A stretch of DNA of 64,000 bases from NCBI RefSeq assembly GCF_013403925.1, contig NZ_JABFDJ010000002.1:620001-684000 (forward strand). The letters run 5' to 3'. The notes under the pieces are model-generated. The model was not told the origin of the DNA, did not search any database, and was given only the letters and a program-made list of their open reading frames with translations. Source of the stretch: Winogradskyella wichelsiae (GTDB lineage: Bacteria; Bacteroidota; Bacteroidia; Flavobacteriales; Flavobacteriaceae). The translations under genes and the position numbers were made by a program. This document shows, one piece after another, positions 37,745 to 46,359 of this stretch (its first letter is position 1; the number at the start of each line of letters is the position of its first letter).

Positions 37745-38188
37745 TTAAGATTTAATCATATTAATATGTGGAATACCATCTTCGAGATATTCCGCTCCAA
37801 CCTCGTTAAAACCTAAATTATTATAGAACTTTTTTAGGTAAGATTGTGCTGAAATTCTGATATTAGTTTCATTATAACGTGTTTTTATAGCAGCAATGGA
37901 AGCTTCCATAATAGTATAGCCATATTTAAACTTTCGTTCGTTAAACCGTACTAAAACTCTTCCTATACTAGTTTCTTCAAAATAATAACCTGCTTCAAAA
38001 ATACGGGTATAAGCCACTAATTTTTCGTCTTTATAACCTAAAATATGAAGTGCTTTTTGATCCTTTCCATCGATATCCTGATATACACAATCTTGCTCAA
38101 CAACAAAGACTTCACTTCTCAATTGAAGAAGTTTATAAAGTTCTTGAGTAGATAATTCTGTAAAAGTTTTTATTTCAATTTTTAACAT
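37745..38188 (-). CDS. GNAT-family N-acetyltransferase (ElaA-like)
   Basis: This 147-aa cytoplasmic protein matches the ElaA branch of GNAT acetyltransferases: LYKLLQLRSEVFVVEQDCVYQDIDGKD at about 17-43, LVAYTRIF, then the acetyl-CoA-binding segment IGRVLVRFNERKFKYGYTIMEASI and a C-terminal FYNNLGFNEVG. The substrate is unknown. Its start overlaps by one base the stop of the upstream cation transporter gene, so it belongs to the rpiB-transporter-acetyltransferase cluster. Confidence 0.88.
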   Translation of the reverse strand: MLKIEIKTFTELSTQELYKLLQLRSEVFVVEQDCVYQDIDGKDQKALHILGYKDEKLVAYTRIFEAGYYFEETSIGRVLVRFNERKFKYGYTIMEASIAAIKTRYNETNIRISAQSYLKKFYNNLGFNEVGAEYLEDGIPHINMIKS

Positions 38189-39099
38189 TAGTCTTGTACA
38201 ATTACTTCTTTAGGGTCTTCCTTATTAAACTCGGGTTGAATGGTAACATGATTGATGTTAAACTTATGGTGTAACACTGTTTCTATCTCTAAAAGCAGCT
38301 TATTAAATGCTGTTGTAGAAATATCTTCTTTTAAATCTAAATGGGCTTCTAAATGCAATTCGTCATCACTTAAATTCCAAATATGTACATGGTGTAACTT
38401 ACTTACTTTTGGTAGCTTATTTACAGCTCTTACAACGTCTTTTATATTAATGGTATCTGGTGTAAATAACATCAACATTTTAGTAGATACTTTTAATAGA
38501 TCGGTTCCTACCCAAATTAAATACAAGGCAATTAATAACGTTAATAAACTATCTACCCAAAATAATTGATAGTATTTCATTAATAAGCCACCTATTAACA
38601 CCGCAACACTTGCTAACATATCTGTAAATAAATGCAGATAAGCAGAACGCATATTTATGTTATTCTTAGAATCTTTTTTTAAGATTAAAACACTTAAACC
38701 ATTTCCTATTATAGCAATAATAGAAAGCCAAATTACCAAACTAGACTCTACCTCTTGCGGATCTTTAAAACGTTTTACAGCTTCTATTATCAATAAAACA
38801 GCTACAATTATTAAAGTACACGCATTAATGAAAGCCGCTAAAATTTCGGCTCGCTTAAATCCAAACGTTCTATTGATTGAAGCTTTTTGTTTCGATAATT
38901 TAGAAGCTACATAACTTACTATTAGCGAAAGTACATCGCTAAAATTATGCAAAGCATCACTTAATAATGATAAACTTCCAGACAGTAAACCACCAATAAC
39001 TTGAGCTACGGTAATAATTACATTAAGAAATATTGATAATAAGAGCTTTTGCCCTCTTAAATCTTTTGGACTATGAGAATGCTGATGCGAATGGCTCAT
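38188..39099 (-). CDS. Cation diffusion facilitator (CzcD/ZitB-type) metal exporter
   Basis: This 303-aa inner-membrane transporter has a His-rich N-terminus (SHSHQHSHSP), six transmembrane helices (about 17-210), metal-site segments LLSDALHNFSDVLSL (helix 2) and LHLFTDMLASVAVL (helix 5), and a cytoplasmic C-terminal domain (about 215-300: LHHVHIWNLSDDELHLEAHLDL). It probably expels Zn2+ or related divalent ions in exchange for protons. It lies 24 bases after rpiB and overlaps the acetyltransferase gene by one base. Confidence 0.93.
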   Translation of the reverse strand: MSHSHQHSHSPKDLRGQKLLLSIFLNVIITVAQVIGGLLSGSLSLLSDALHNFSDVLSLIVSYVASKLSKQKASINRTFGFKRAEILAAFINACTLIIVAVLLIIEAVKRFKDPQEVESSLVIWLSIIAIIGNGLSVLILKKDSKNNINMRSAYLHLFTDMLASVAVLIGGLLMKYYQLFWVDSLLTLLIALYLIWVGTDLLKVSTKMLMLFTPDTINIKDVVRAVNKLPKVSKLHHVHIWNLSDDELHLEAHLDLKEDISTTAFNKLLLEIETVLHHKFNINHVTIQPEFNKEDPKEVIVQD

Positions 39100-39123
39100 T
39101 TTAATATCAATTTTTACTACTTT

Positions 39124-39558
39124 TTAACATGACAATGGAATTTTATCAACTCTATTTTGATGACGGCCGCCCTCAAATTTAGTTTCTAAAAAAGTATCTA
39201 CCATTTTAATGGCTTGAGGAATTGAAGTAAAACGCGCTGGTACACAAATAATATTAGCGTTATTATGTAAACGTGTTAACTCAGTAATTTCGTTAGTCCA
39301 ACAAACTCCAGCTCTTACATGTTGGTATTTATTAGCGGTCATTGCAACCCCATTTGCACTACCACATATAAGGATACCAAAATCTACTTTGTTAGCTTCA
39401 ACATCTTTTGCAACAGGATGTACAAAGTCTGGATAATCTACACTATCTAATGTATCAGTACCATAATTAATAATAGTATGTCCTTTTGCTTCTAAATGTT
39501 TTACGATTGCAAATTTATAATCTGGACCTGCGTGATCGTTTCCTATTGCTATTGTCAT
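39124..39558 (-). CDS. rpiB: Ribose 5-phosphate isomerase B
   Basis: This 144-aa protein interconverts ribose 5-phosphate and ribulose 5-phosphate. It starts MTIAIGNDHAGPDYK, and contains SVDYPDFVHPVAKDV, the active-site loop ILICGSANGVAMTANK with the catalytic Cys near 68, and the terminal TNEITELTRLHNNANIICVPAR. Length is typical. It is first in a minus-strand cluster with the metal exporter and acetyltransferase, with a candidate promoter at 39581-39588. Confidence 0.95.
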   Translation of the reverse strand: MTIAIGNDHAGPDYKFAIVKHLEAKGHTIINYGTDTLDSVDYPDFVHPVAKDVEANKVDFGILICGSANGVAMTANKYQHVRAGVCWTNEITELTRLHNNANIICVPARFTSIPQAIKMVDTFLETKFEGGRHQNRVDKIPLSC

Positions 39559-39580
39559 GTTATGTTTTTTTATTAGACCT

Positions 39581-39588
39581 CAAAGTTA
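39581..39588 (-). promoter_or_regulatory. Candidate -7 element for rpiB cluster
   Basis: The minus strand reads TAACTTTG, matching TAnnTTTG, 22 bases before the rpiB ATG. Confidence 0.5.
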
Positions 39589-40511
39589 ATAATTGCTTAC
39601 AAGTATGCATAACTTATAGAGGCTTACTTATGCATAAGTTTTAAGTTTGTAAATGCGGTTTTCTAACAAGCGTAATTAACATTGTTCATAACTCTAAATA
39701 AAATGATCTATAATTGTTAATATCTGTTCACAAGTATTGAAAACAAAAATTAGGATTATCCAGTTATTTTTCCAAACCAAAATAGGAAGTTAAAAACCTA
39801 ATTAGTTAGTACTTTTTTTAAAATAAGTTATCAAACTAAAAATAGAGGAAATGAACAGTATTTTACAAAATACATATCATTCAATTCTATTAACATTCGT
39901 TATTAACAGTTGTTAATAGTTTTTTAATTTAGCTTAAAAATGAAGTGTTTAGATGTAAATTTAATGTTAACTAAAATGTTGTAAAATGTAAACTACGAAG
40001 AATCAAAATAAAACTTCAAAAAGTTATAGCCACTATTAACATACTATAATAACCACTATTATTTTTTTAAATTTTAAAAGAAAAACTGATTATATGTATA
40101 TATATGTTAATAACATCTTTTTTTTAGAAATTGAACATTAGTAAACCTTCAAGTAGATTCCGTTGTTTAGGCTCTAATACGAGCCGTACAAAAGGATTGA
40201 AGTATTATACAGGTGTATATAATACTATATGATATAGTTTTAAATGTGCATTAATATATAACTTGTTATTGCACAGTTGTCTATAATAAAATACAAAAAT
40301 GATATACTTAAATTGAATATTAAAGACGTGTACTTCTGCTGCAATTAATATTTTAAATAGGGCTTCTAATAGTAATTTAAGGGTTTTATTTTTTTTAGAT
40401 TATCCTTATTTGCGTTGCTTGGTTAAACTTTAATTCAATGATTTTTAGATGTAGCTGATGGGATTTTTCATTTATTTAACCTTAACTAAACACTATTTAA
40501 TTTTAATATCT
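39589..40511. other. Gene-free AT-rich region between rpiB and rnr
   Basis: More than 900 bases without a credible gene. It holds a 14-bp palindrome acttatgcataagt at 39626-39639 with a nearby repeat of TATGCATAA at 39604, an 8-bp-arm inverted repeat tattaaca/tgttaata at 39901-39918, many scattered GTTAA/TTAAC words between 39690 and 40120, and a relatively GC-rich foldable segment at 40147-40226. No perfect DnaA box (TTATCCACA) was seen. Function unknown. Confidence 0.6.
40147..40226 (+). ncRNA. Possible structured RNA element
   Basis: CTTCAA (40147-40152) pairs with TTGAAG (40197-40202), enclosing TCC/GGA and a GGCTC/GAGCC hairpin (40170-40185). This is followed immediately by a perfect 9-bp hairpin agtattata/tataatact (40201-40226). 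The two structures share two bases. The segment is richer in G and C than its surroundings. No known RNA family is recognised, and strand and expression are unproven. Confidence 0.2.
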
Positions 40512-40519
40512 TAACTTTG
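40512..40519 (+). promoter_or_regulatory. Candidate -7 element for rnr
   Basis: TAACTTTG matches TAnnTTTG, leaving a leader of about 85 bases before the rnr ATG at 40611. Confidence 0.45.
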
Positions 40520-40610
40520 TAATAAACTCAGTATCCTCTCTTCTACTTATATTGGGTTTAAATTAAGAATTCCTAACACTTTTTAGGAAACGAATAAGAT
40601 TACAAATTAA

Positions 40611-42854
40611 ATGACAAAAAAGAGATCAAGGAAACCTTCACATAATAAGATTTCCAACCTTACAAATACAATTCTTAGTATTTTAAAAAAAGATAAAAAT
40701 TCAACTTTTAACTATAAACAAATTGCATCTAAGTTAGGTGTTAATGACGCTAGTAGTCGCAATCAGATTATAAAAAAACTTCAACAACTTAAAGCAAAAA
40801 AAGAGATTGAAGAAGTAGATCGTGGTAAATTTAAATCCGTTGCAAATAATGAATATCATAAAGGTATTTTAGATGTTGCCTCAAAAGGAAACGGTTATAT
40901 TATTTCAGACGATTTTGAGGACGATATATTTATAGCTTCAAATAATATTAATAAAGCTTTACACGGCGATGAAGTAGAATTTTACGCCTACAAGAGAAAA
41001 CATAGAGGTAAACAAGAAGGAGAAATTACTAACATTATTAAGCGTGCTAAAACGGAATATGTTGGTACCATTCAAATTCATGATAAAAAAGGATTTGCCT
41101 TTGTTGTTGTAGATAGTAACAAAATGTACACTGATATTTTTGTACCTATTAACAAAATAAACAAAGCAGAAGATGGTGATAAAGTACTAGTAACTTTAGA
41201 AGAATGGCCAGATAAAGCAGATTCTCCAAACGGTAAAGTAATTCAAGTTTTAGGTAAACCAGGAGAACACAGTACCGAAATTCATTCAATTTTAGCAGAA
41301 TATGGTTTACCATTAGAGTTTCCTAAAGAAGTGGAAGACTATGCTAATACTATTGATTTAGAAATTAAACCAGAAGAAATTGCAAAACGTCGCGATATGC
41401 GTAAAGATTTAACCTTTACCATAGATCCTAAGGATGCGAAAGATTTTGATGATGCACTATCCTTTAAGGTTCTAGATAATGGCTTATATGAGATCGGAAT
41501 CCATATTGCAGATGTTTCTCACTATTTGCAACCAGGAACCGTTTTAGATGATGAAGCTTATGAGCGTGCAACGTCTATTTATTTAGTAGATCGTGTAGTA
41601 CCTATGTTACCTGAAGTTTTATCTAACGGTGCATGTTCATTACGTCCACACGAAGAAAAGTACACATTTTCAGCAGTGTTTCAAATGAATGATAAATGTG
41701 AAATTAAAAATGAATGGTTTGGTAGAACAGTAACCTATTCTGATGCACGATTTGCATATGAAGAAGCACAGGCTATTATTGAAAATAATGCAGCTATTAA
41801 TGAAGTTGAAGTTTTAAAGCATAAAGAAAAAATTGATACAACAATTCCTGTAGAAGTATCTTTAACAGGAAATGAATATCAAACTTCAGTAGACGTTGCA
41901 CAAGCAACCATAAAAATGAATCAATTGGCTCGTAAAATGCGAAATGCACGTATGCGAGATGGTGCTATTTCTTTTGATAAAGTTGAAGTAAAGTTCGATT
42001 TAGACCAAGAAGCAAATCCGGTTGGCGTTTTCTTTAAGACCAGCAAAGATGCCAATAAAATGATTGAAGAATTCATGTTATTAGCCAACAGAAAAGTATC
42101 TGAGTTTGTTGGAAAACAAAAGAAAACCTTTGTATATCGTGTGCATGATGAGCCAAAACAAGAAAAATTAGCACAACTTAAAACGGTTGTAGCGCGTTTT
42201 GGACATAAGTTAGATTTTAAAGATAAAGGCAGTATTGCATCATCTTTAAATAATTTACTAAAAGATGTTGTTGGTAAAAAAGAACAAAACTTAGTTGATA
42301 CATTAACTATTCGTACCATGTCTAAAGCAGAGTATACTACAAAAAACATTGGTCATTATGGCTTAGCATTTGAGTATTACAGTCACTTTACGTCACCAAT
42401 TCGTCGTTATCCAGATGTTATGGCACATCGTTTATTACAACAATATTTAGATGGTGAAAAATCGGCTAACGAAGATATTTACGAAGAGAAGTGTAAACAC
42501 TCTAGTGATATGGAATATTTAGCAACTAAAGCTGAGCGAGATTCTATTAAATACATGCAAATTCGTTTTATGCAAGATCATGAAAACGAAGAATTTTTGG
42601 GTGTTATTTCTGGTGTTACCGACTGGGGAATTTATATCGAAATCATTTCGAATAAATGTGAAGGTATGGTGAGTGTTAGAGATATGAAAGATGATCATTA
42701 CCAATTTGATCAAGATCAATATGCAATGGTTGGTAGCAAAACCGATACTATGTATCAGTTAGGTGATGAAGTTATTGTAAAAGTGAAGAATGCAGATTTA
42801 GTTAAAAAGCATTTAGATTTCTATATGGTTGGAAAACCAGAAGCAGAAGTTTAA
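40611..42854 (+). CDS. rnr: Ribonuclease R
   Basis: This 747-aa 3'-5' exoribonuclease has an N-terminal winged-helix segment (about 10-75), cold-shock-like OB domains (about 80-225: GNGYIISDDFEDDIFIA, GFAFVVVDSNKMYTDIFVP), a catalytic RNB domain (about 260-590: FTIDPKDAKDFDDALSF with the metal-binding aspartates, and HYGLAFEYYSHFTSPIRRYPD) and a C-terminal S1 domain (about 650-740: GVISGVTDWGIYIEI). It degrades structured RNA and takes part in rRNA and tmRNA quality control. Length is normal. First of a row of plus-strand genes. Confidence 0.96.
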   Translation: MTKKRSRKPSHNKISNLTNTILSILKKDKNSTFNYKQIASKLGVNDASSRNQIIKKLQQLKAKKEIEEVDRGKFKSVANNEYHKGILDVASKGNGYIISDDFEDDIFIASNNINKALHGDEVEFYAYKRKHRGKQEGEITNIIKRAKTEYVGTIQIHDKKGFAFVVVDSNKMYTDIFVPINKINKAEDGDKVLVTLEEWPDKADSPNGKVIQVLGKPGEHSTEIHSILAEYGLPLEFPKEVEDYANTIDLEIKPEEIAKRRDMRKDLTFTIDPKDAKDFDDALSFKVLDNGLYEIGIHIADVSHYLQPGTVLDDEAYERATSIYLVDRVVPMLPEVLSNGACSLRPHEEKYTFSAVFQMNDKCEIKNEWFGRTVTYSDARFAYEEAQAIIENNAAINEVEVLKHKEKIDTTIPVEVSLTGNEYQTSVDVAQATIKMNQLARKMRNARMRDGAISFDKVEVKFDLDQEANPVGVFFKTSKDANKMIEEFMLLANRKVSEFVGKQKKTFVYRVHDEPKQEKLAQLKTVVARFGHKLDFKDKGSIASSLNNLLKDVVGKKEQNLVDTLTIRTMSKAEYTTKNIGHYGLAFEYYSHFTSPIRRYPDVMAHRLLQQYLDGEKSANEDIYEEKCKHSSDMEYLATKAERDSIKYMQIRFMQDHENEEFLGVISGVTDWGIYIEIISNKCEGMVSVRDMKDDHYQFDQDQYAMVGSKTDTMYQLGDEVIVKVKNADLVKKHLDFYMVGKPEAEV

Positions 42855-42894
42855 AATCATTTTGTTACGTTAAAAAAAAAATAAATATTTAAGA

Positions 42895-43194
42895 ATGATT
42901 CTTACCACGACTAATTCTATTGAAGGTCATAATATAGTTAATTATTTAGGCATTGTAACTGGTGTTGCAATTAATAAAGAATCTATTGCTATGGGTTTTA
43001 GTATGTCTAAATATTATTCAAAAGTACAGACAAGTATTGAAGATGTAAAAGAAGAAGCATTTCAAACTTTAAAAGCACACGCAGCAAAATTGCATGCCAA
43101 TGCTGTAGTTGGTATAAAAGTTGAAATAGAATTAACGGCAAGTAATTATGCCATGGTTTCTGTAACAGGAACCGCTGTAAAAGTTATTCTTTAA
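42895..43194 (+). CDS. YbjQ/DUF74-family protein
   Basis: This 99-aa protein resembles the YbjQ (PF01906) family: MILTTTNSIEGHNIVNYLGIVTGVAI at the start, SYKVQTSIEDVKEEAF-like middle with many Ala (LKAHAAKLHANAVVGIKVE) and a terminal beta-strand VSVTGTAVKVIL. YbjQ proteins form pentamers and have been called heavy-metal binding, but their role is not established. One base separates it from the next gene, so they are co-transcribed. Confidence 0.9.
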   Translation: MILTTTNSIEGHNIVNYLGIVTGVAINKESIAMGFSMSKYYSKVQTSIEDVKEEAFQTLKAHAAKLHANAVVGIKVEIELTASNYAMVSVTGTAVKVIL

Positions 43195-43195
43195 A

Positions 43196-43432
43196 ATGAA
43201 AACAAGTACAAAAGCAGGTTTATACGTTTTTTTAATATTTGCCGTTATTTATGGAATTGTAAGATTTAGTCTTCAAGCTATCTTTGTAGATATTAATCAG
43301 TTGGTTTTAGCAGTTTGTTCTGCTATAATAACGATCATTTTAACACCTCAAAGGCGTATTGTTAAAAAACGTTCTGGTGAAGAAATACAGTTAAAATGGT
43401 ACTTTAGTAAAAAGGTATTTACCATAAAATAA
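43196..43432 (+). CDS. Small two-helix membrane protein
   Basis: This 78-aa protein has two hydrophobic helices (about 8-27 and 30-50) and a basic C-terminal tail ending LKWYFSKKVFTIK. It sits between the YbjQ-like and GIN-domain genes with gaps of 1 and 9 bases, so it is part of that operon. I do not recognise the family; similar short hydrophobic proteins are frequent in Flavobacteriaceae. Confidence 0.75.
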   Translation: MKTSTKAGLYVFLIFAVIYGIVRFSLQAIFVDINQLVLAVCSAIITIILTPQRRIVKKRSGEEIQLKWYFSKKVFTIK

Positions 43433-43441
43433 GTCAATCAT

Positions 43442-44113
43442 ATGAAAAATATAGTAGTAGTAATTTTTTTAATGGGTACTTTATTTTGTAACGCTCAAGA
43501 AACTATTGAAAAAGAATTAGGTGAATTTTCTACCGTTAAGGTATTCGATTTAATTAATCTCAAAATGATAGCTTCTAACGAAAATAAAGTAGTCATTTCG
43601 GGAGATAATAAAAAAAATGTAGAAGTTGTTAATAACAACGGAAAGCTAAAGATTAGGATGAATATTAAGGAAAGCTACGATGGTAACGATACTGTTGTGC
43701 TTCTTTATTTTATTTCTGTAGATGTAATAGATGCAAATGAAGGTGCTTTAGTCACTGTAAAAGAACCTATTAAACAATACGAAATTGATTTAAGAACTCA
43801 AGAAGGTGCAGAGATTACGGCAGTTGTAGAAACGACGTATGCTAATTTTAAAGCTGTAACTGGCGGAATTATTAATGTATCTGGTAGTTCTAAAAATCAA
43901 GATATTTCTATATATACTGGCGGCGAATTTAATGCAGAGGAATTTATCACTGAAAAATCTAAGGTCAGTATTAACGCTGGTGGTGAAGCTTTTATACATG
44001 CTACAGAATTTGTTGATGCAAAAGTTAAAGCCGGTGGAAGTGTATATATTTATGGAAAACCGAAAGAGCTTAATGAAAGCACCATACTTGGTGGTACAAT
44101 TAAACGCATGTAG
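43442..44113 (+). CDS. GIN-domain (DUF2807) secreted protein
   Basis: This 223-aa protein has a signal peptide (ending TLFCNAQ) and a putative auto-transporter adhesin head GIN domain (PF10988): FSTVKVFDLINLKMIASNEN near the start, then beta-solenoid-like repeats with DLRTQEGAEITAVV, VTGGIINVSGSS, TGGEFNAEEF, NAGGEAFIHATEF and KAGGSVYIYGKP. This fold is common in Bacteroidota exported proteins; function unknown. Last gene of the YbjQ cluster. Confidence 0.9.
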   Translation: MKNIVVVIFLMGTLFCNAQETIEKELGEFSTVKVFDLINLKMIASNENKVVISGDNKKNVEVVNNNGKLKIRMNIKESYDGNDTVVLLYFISVDVIDANEGALVTVKEPIKQYEIDLRTQEGAEITAVVETTYANFKAVTGGIINVSGSSKNQDISIYTGGEFNAEEFITEKSKVSINAGGEAFIHATEFVDAKVKAGGSVYIYGKPKELNESTILGGTIKRM

Positions 44114-44129
44114 TTTCCTTTGAGTTTCT

Positions 44130-44137
44130 TACCTTTG
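44130..44137 (+). promoter_or_regulatory. Candidate -7 element for the LysE-type gene
   Basis: TACCTTTG matches TAnnTTTG, 20 bases before the ATG at 44158. Confidence 0.45.
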
Positions 44138-44157
44138 TTAAAATCGTAAGTTTTTAC

Positions 44158-44838
44158 ATGTTAGACGATATCTTAGCAGCAATTCCCTTCGGAATAATTT
44201 TAGCCTTTACAATTGGACCTGTTTTCTTTGTACTATTAGAAACGAGTGCAACTAAGGGATTTACTAGCGCTATTATTTTTGATATAGGCGTTATTTTAGC
44301 AGATATTGTTTTTATTTTTGTTATATTCTTAAGTACTGACTCTCTGTTAGATAAAATTAAAGACGATCCAAAACTCTTAGTTTTTGGTGGTGCTTTATTA
44401 CTCATTTATGGACTTATTAGCTTTATTAAAACATCTAAATCTTTTAGAAGTATTGTTAGAGAACACCATAGAATAGAGTTACCTAAAAAGAATTACGGAA
44501 TGCTTTTTATAAAAGGATTCTTACTCAATTTTATTAATATAGGTGTGCTATTAGGTTGGTTAGGTTTCATTGTTATTGGAACGTCTATTACAACTTCAGA
44601 GAACGGTGTAACAGTCTTTATTACCACAATGATTGTATCTTATTTTCTAACAGACCTTGTTAAAATAGCGGCTGCTAAAAGACTAAAAAATAAATTAACA
44701 CCACGTCGTATCTTTAAGACTAAAAAGATAGTTGCTATAGTTATTCTTATCTTTGGTATTATATTATTAAGTCAAGGTTTATTTCCTGATTTATATGAAA
44801 AAGGAATAGAACAGATTGAATCAGTTAATTCTATATAG
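44158..44838 (+). CDS. LysE/RhtB-type exporter
   Basis: This 226-aa inner-membrane protein has six predicted helices. The family start AAIPFGIILAFTIGPVFFVLLETSATKGF (about 6-34) carries the conserved Gly-Pro, and the IIFDIGVILADIVFIFVIFL helix follows. LysE-type proteins export amino acids or related small molecules; the substrate is not readable here. The next gene begins 13 bases after its stop and may be co-transcribed. Confidence 0.9.
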   Translation: MLDDILAAIPFGIILAFTIGPVFFVLLETSATKGFTSAIIFDIGVILADIVFIFVIFLSTDSLLDKIKDDPKLLVFGGALLLIYGLISFIKTSKSFRSIVREHHRIELPKKNYGMLFIKGFLLNFINIGVLLGWLGFIVIGTSITTSENGVTVFITTMIVSYFLTDLVKIAAAKRLKNKLTPRRIFKTKKIVAIVILIFGIILLSQGLFPDLYEKGIEQIESVNSI

Positions 44839-44851
44839 TTATTCTATTTGT

Positions 44852-45388
44852 ATGAAAACTAAAATATTAACTTTTCCTCTACGTCTTTCAGTTATCGTTT
44901 TAATTTTCGGAGCATTATTTAAAATTATGCATTGGCCTTTTGCTAATAATTTAATGTTGATAGGTGCTGTTTCATTAGCTATATTATACACTATTCGTTT
45001 TATTAAAAAAAAGAAGAAATTTTTATTAGACTATGTAAAATTAGCTTTAGTCTTAGTTTGGGTTTTTAACTATCTGGTTGGTGCTTTCCATATTTTTTAT
45101 GTGCCTTATCTTTTTGAAATTCTCTTATTAATTCTTTTTATTTATTGGTTTATTATTGAAGGACCAGTTTATATTAAAAATAGAAAATTTACGAAGAATA
45201 GATTTCTAAAAGTATGCTATAAAATTTTAATAGCATTAACTGCTTTTATGGTCTTTTTCGGTCTGCTATTTAAAATTCAACATTGGCCTTATGGATCTTT
45301 ACTGTTTGTTTTAGGAATTCTGAGTCTTAATATCTTATTATTTCTAGATTACTTTTTAATAGATAGAAGCCAGTTAGATAAAGAATAA
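44852..45388 (+). CDS. GldL-like membrane protein with duplicated HWP motif
   Basis: This 178-aa protein has about six hydrophobic helices. The motif FKIMHWPFANNLMLIG (about 24-39) recurs as FKIQHWPYGSLLFVLG in the second half (about 143-158), so it is an internal duplication of a three-helix unit. The FKxxHWP signature is the one seen at the start of GldL, the T9SS/gliding motor membrane protein, but this protein lacks a GldL cytoplasmic tail and gldK/M/N are not nearby. I chose the ATG at 44852 because the in-frame upstream ATG at 44816 lies inside the preceding gene. Role unknown. Confidence 0.75.
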   Translation: MKTKILTFPLRLSVIVLIFGALFKIMHWPFANNLMLIGAVSLAILYTIRFIKKKKKFLLDYVKLALVLVWVFNYLVGAFHIFYVPYLFEILLLILFIYWFIIEGPVYIKNRKFTKNRFLKVCYKILIALTAFMVFFGLLFKIQHWPYGSLLFVLGILSLNILLFLDYFLIDRSQLDKE

Positions 45389-45411
45389 TTTCTAAAAAAA
45401 ATTAAACATAA

Positions 45412-45443
45412 AAAAAGCCTCTAAGAAAACTTAGAGGCTTTTT
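45412..45443. terminator. Terminator between the GldL-like gene and tRNA-Cys
   Basis: Stem aaaaagcctctaag (45412-45425) pairs perfectly with its complement at 45430-45443 around a 4-base loop. It can end the plus-strand operon and, read from the other side, the tRNA-Cys transcript. Confidence 0.85.
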
Positions 45444-45444
45444 G

Positions 45445-45515
45445 AGGTGTCGAGCGGATTCGAACCGCTGTAGATGGTGTTGCAGACCACTGCCTAGCCA
45501 CTCGGCCACGACACC
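45445..45515 (-). tRNA. tRNA-Cys (GCA)
   Basis: A complete 71-nt cloverleaf on the minus strand: acceptor GGTGTCG pairs with CGACACC, discriminator T; D arm GGCCGAGTGGCTAGGC; anticodon loop CTGCAAC with anticodon GCA; T arm CGGTTCGAATCCG. CCA is not encoded. Confidence 0.95.
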
Positions 45516-45595
45516 CTATATTTTGTAAATAGGATTCTCAATTATTTATTGAGAGCGCAAATATAAAAATTATTAACGTTAACCCCTAATTAGGT

Positions 45596-45958
45596 TTACT
45601 TTTTTCGCTTTTGACTCATTTTTATGGTAACCATCTCAACATCACCACCTATCGGAGGGTTTATTTTACTTACCGTTACTAAGGCCTTCGTAATTAAAGA
45701 CTCTTCAACAAAAACACGGTTCAAAATACGTTTAGCAACCGTCTCTAAAAGCTTAGAAGGAATAGCCATTTCTTCTCTTACAATTTTATTTAGTAAAACA
45801 TAATCTACAGTATCACTTAATTCATCAGATCCTGCCGAAGTTTGTAAATTAGCTTTAACTTCAATATCTACTCTATAATCACTACCAATTGCGGTTTCTT
45901 CTTTTAAGCAACCATGGTTAGCGAAGACTCTTATATTTTCTACTTTTATCATTCCCAT
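45596..45958 (-). CDS. folB: Dihydroneopterin aldolase
   Basis: This 120-aa enzyme of folate synthesis splits dihydroneopterin into 6-hydroxymethyl-dihydropterin and glycolaldehyde. Typical segments are IKVENIRVFANHGCLKEE at the start, SDTVDYVLLNKIVREE with the conserved Tyr (about 46-61), LLETVAKRIL and the terminal VTVSKINPPIGGDVEMV. A -7 element lies only five bases before the first ATG (45958), so either the transcript is leaderless or very nearly so, or the real start is elsewhere; the second Met at 45952 is possible. Confidence 0.93.
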   Translation of the reverse strand: MGMIKVENIRVFANHGCLKEETAIGSDYRVDIEVKANLQTSAGSDELSDTVDYVLLNKIVREEMAIPSKLLETVAKRILNRVFVEESLITKALVTVSKINPPIGGDVEMVTIKMSQKRKK

Positions 45959-45962
45959 GTTA

Positions 45963-45970
45963 CAAAAGTA
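45963..45970 (-). promoter_or_regulatory. Candidate -7 element for folB
   Basis: The minus strand reads TACTTTTG, matching TAnnTTTG, immediately before the folB start; initiation about six bases later would coincide with the ATG. Confidence 0.4.
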
Positions 45971-46021
45971 ATATTAAGTTGAATTATAAGGAATTTCTTA
46001 TCGTATTTTAATTCAGTTTTA

Positions 46022-46222
46022 TTAATTAGTAAACAAATCAAATATATTACTCAAGGCACTAGTTTTGGTTTTATAGAACTCTGTATAACTACATCTTTTG
46101 CAAGTAACGGATGTAAATTTCTTATTCTGTACATCAAATATTTTAGAAAAAGTACCACCTGTAGCTCTCATTTCACCTGTTTCATAAGTTGTATTATCGC
46201 ATTTGGGACATTTGTAATTCAT
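46022..46222 (-). CDS. Small zinc-ribbon protein
   Basis: This 66-aa protein has two CxxC knuckles, CPKCDN (residues 5-8) and CKRCSY (about 41-44), and resembles the nucleic-acid-binding zinc ribbon family PF09855 (TTYETGEMRATGGTFSKIFD between the knuckles). Function unknown, cytoplasmic. It is followed on the same strand by folB after about 60 bases. Confidence 0.85.
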   Translation of the reverse strand: MNYKCPKCDNTTYETGEMRATGGTFSKIFDVQNKKFTSVTCKRCSYTEFYKTKTSALSNIFDLFTN

Positions 46223-46359
46223 AATATATTTAAATTTATTGTTTCATACTATGAGTATAAAAAAGTGCATAAATGTTACATTTTGTTTAATTTTACAATC
46301 GATTTATAGAACTAGGATATTGTATTATTATATAATCTCTATTTCTTAATACCCAAGAC

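Noticed and set aside
39589..40511. Replication origin
   Set aside because: Palindromes and AT-richness are present, but no perfect DnaA box was found and parS-like sites lie 15 kb away; evidence too weak to call.
44816..44851. Longer start for the GldL-like protein
   Set aside because: It would begin inside the LysE-type gene and add 12 residues with no support; ATG at 44852 gives the usual start.
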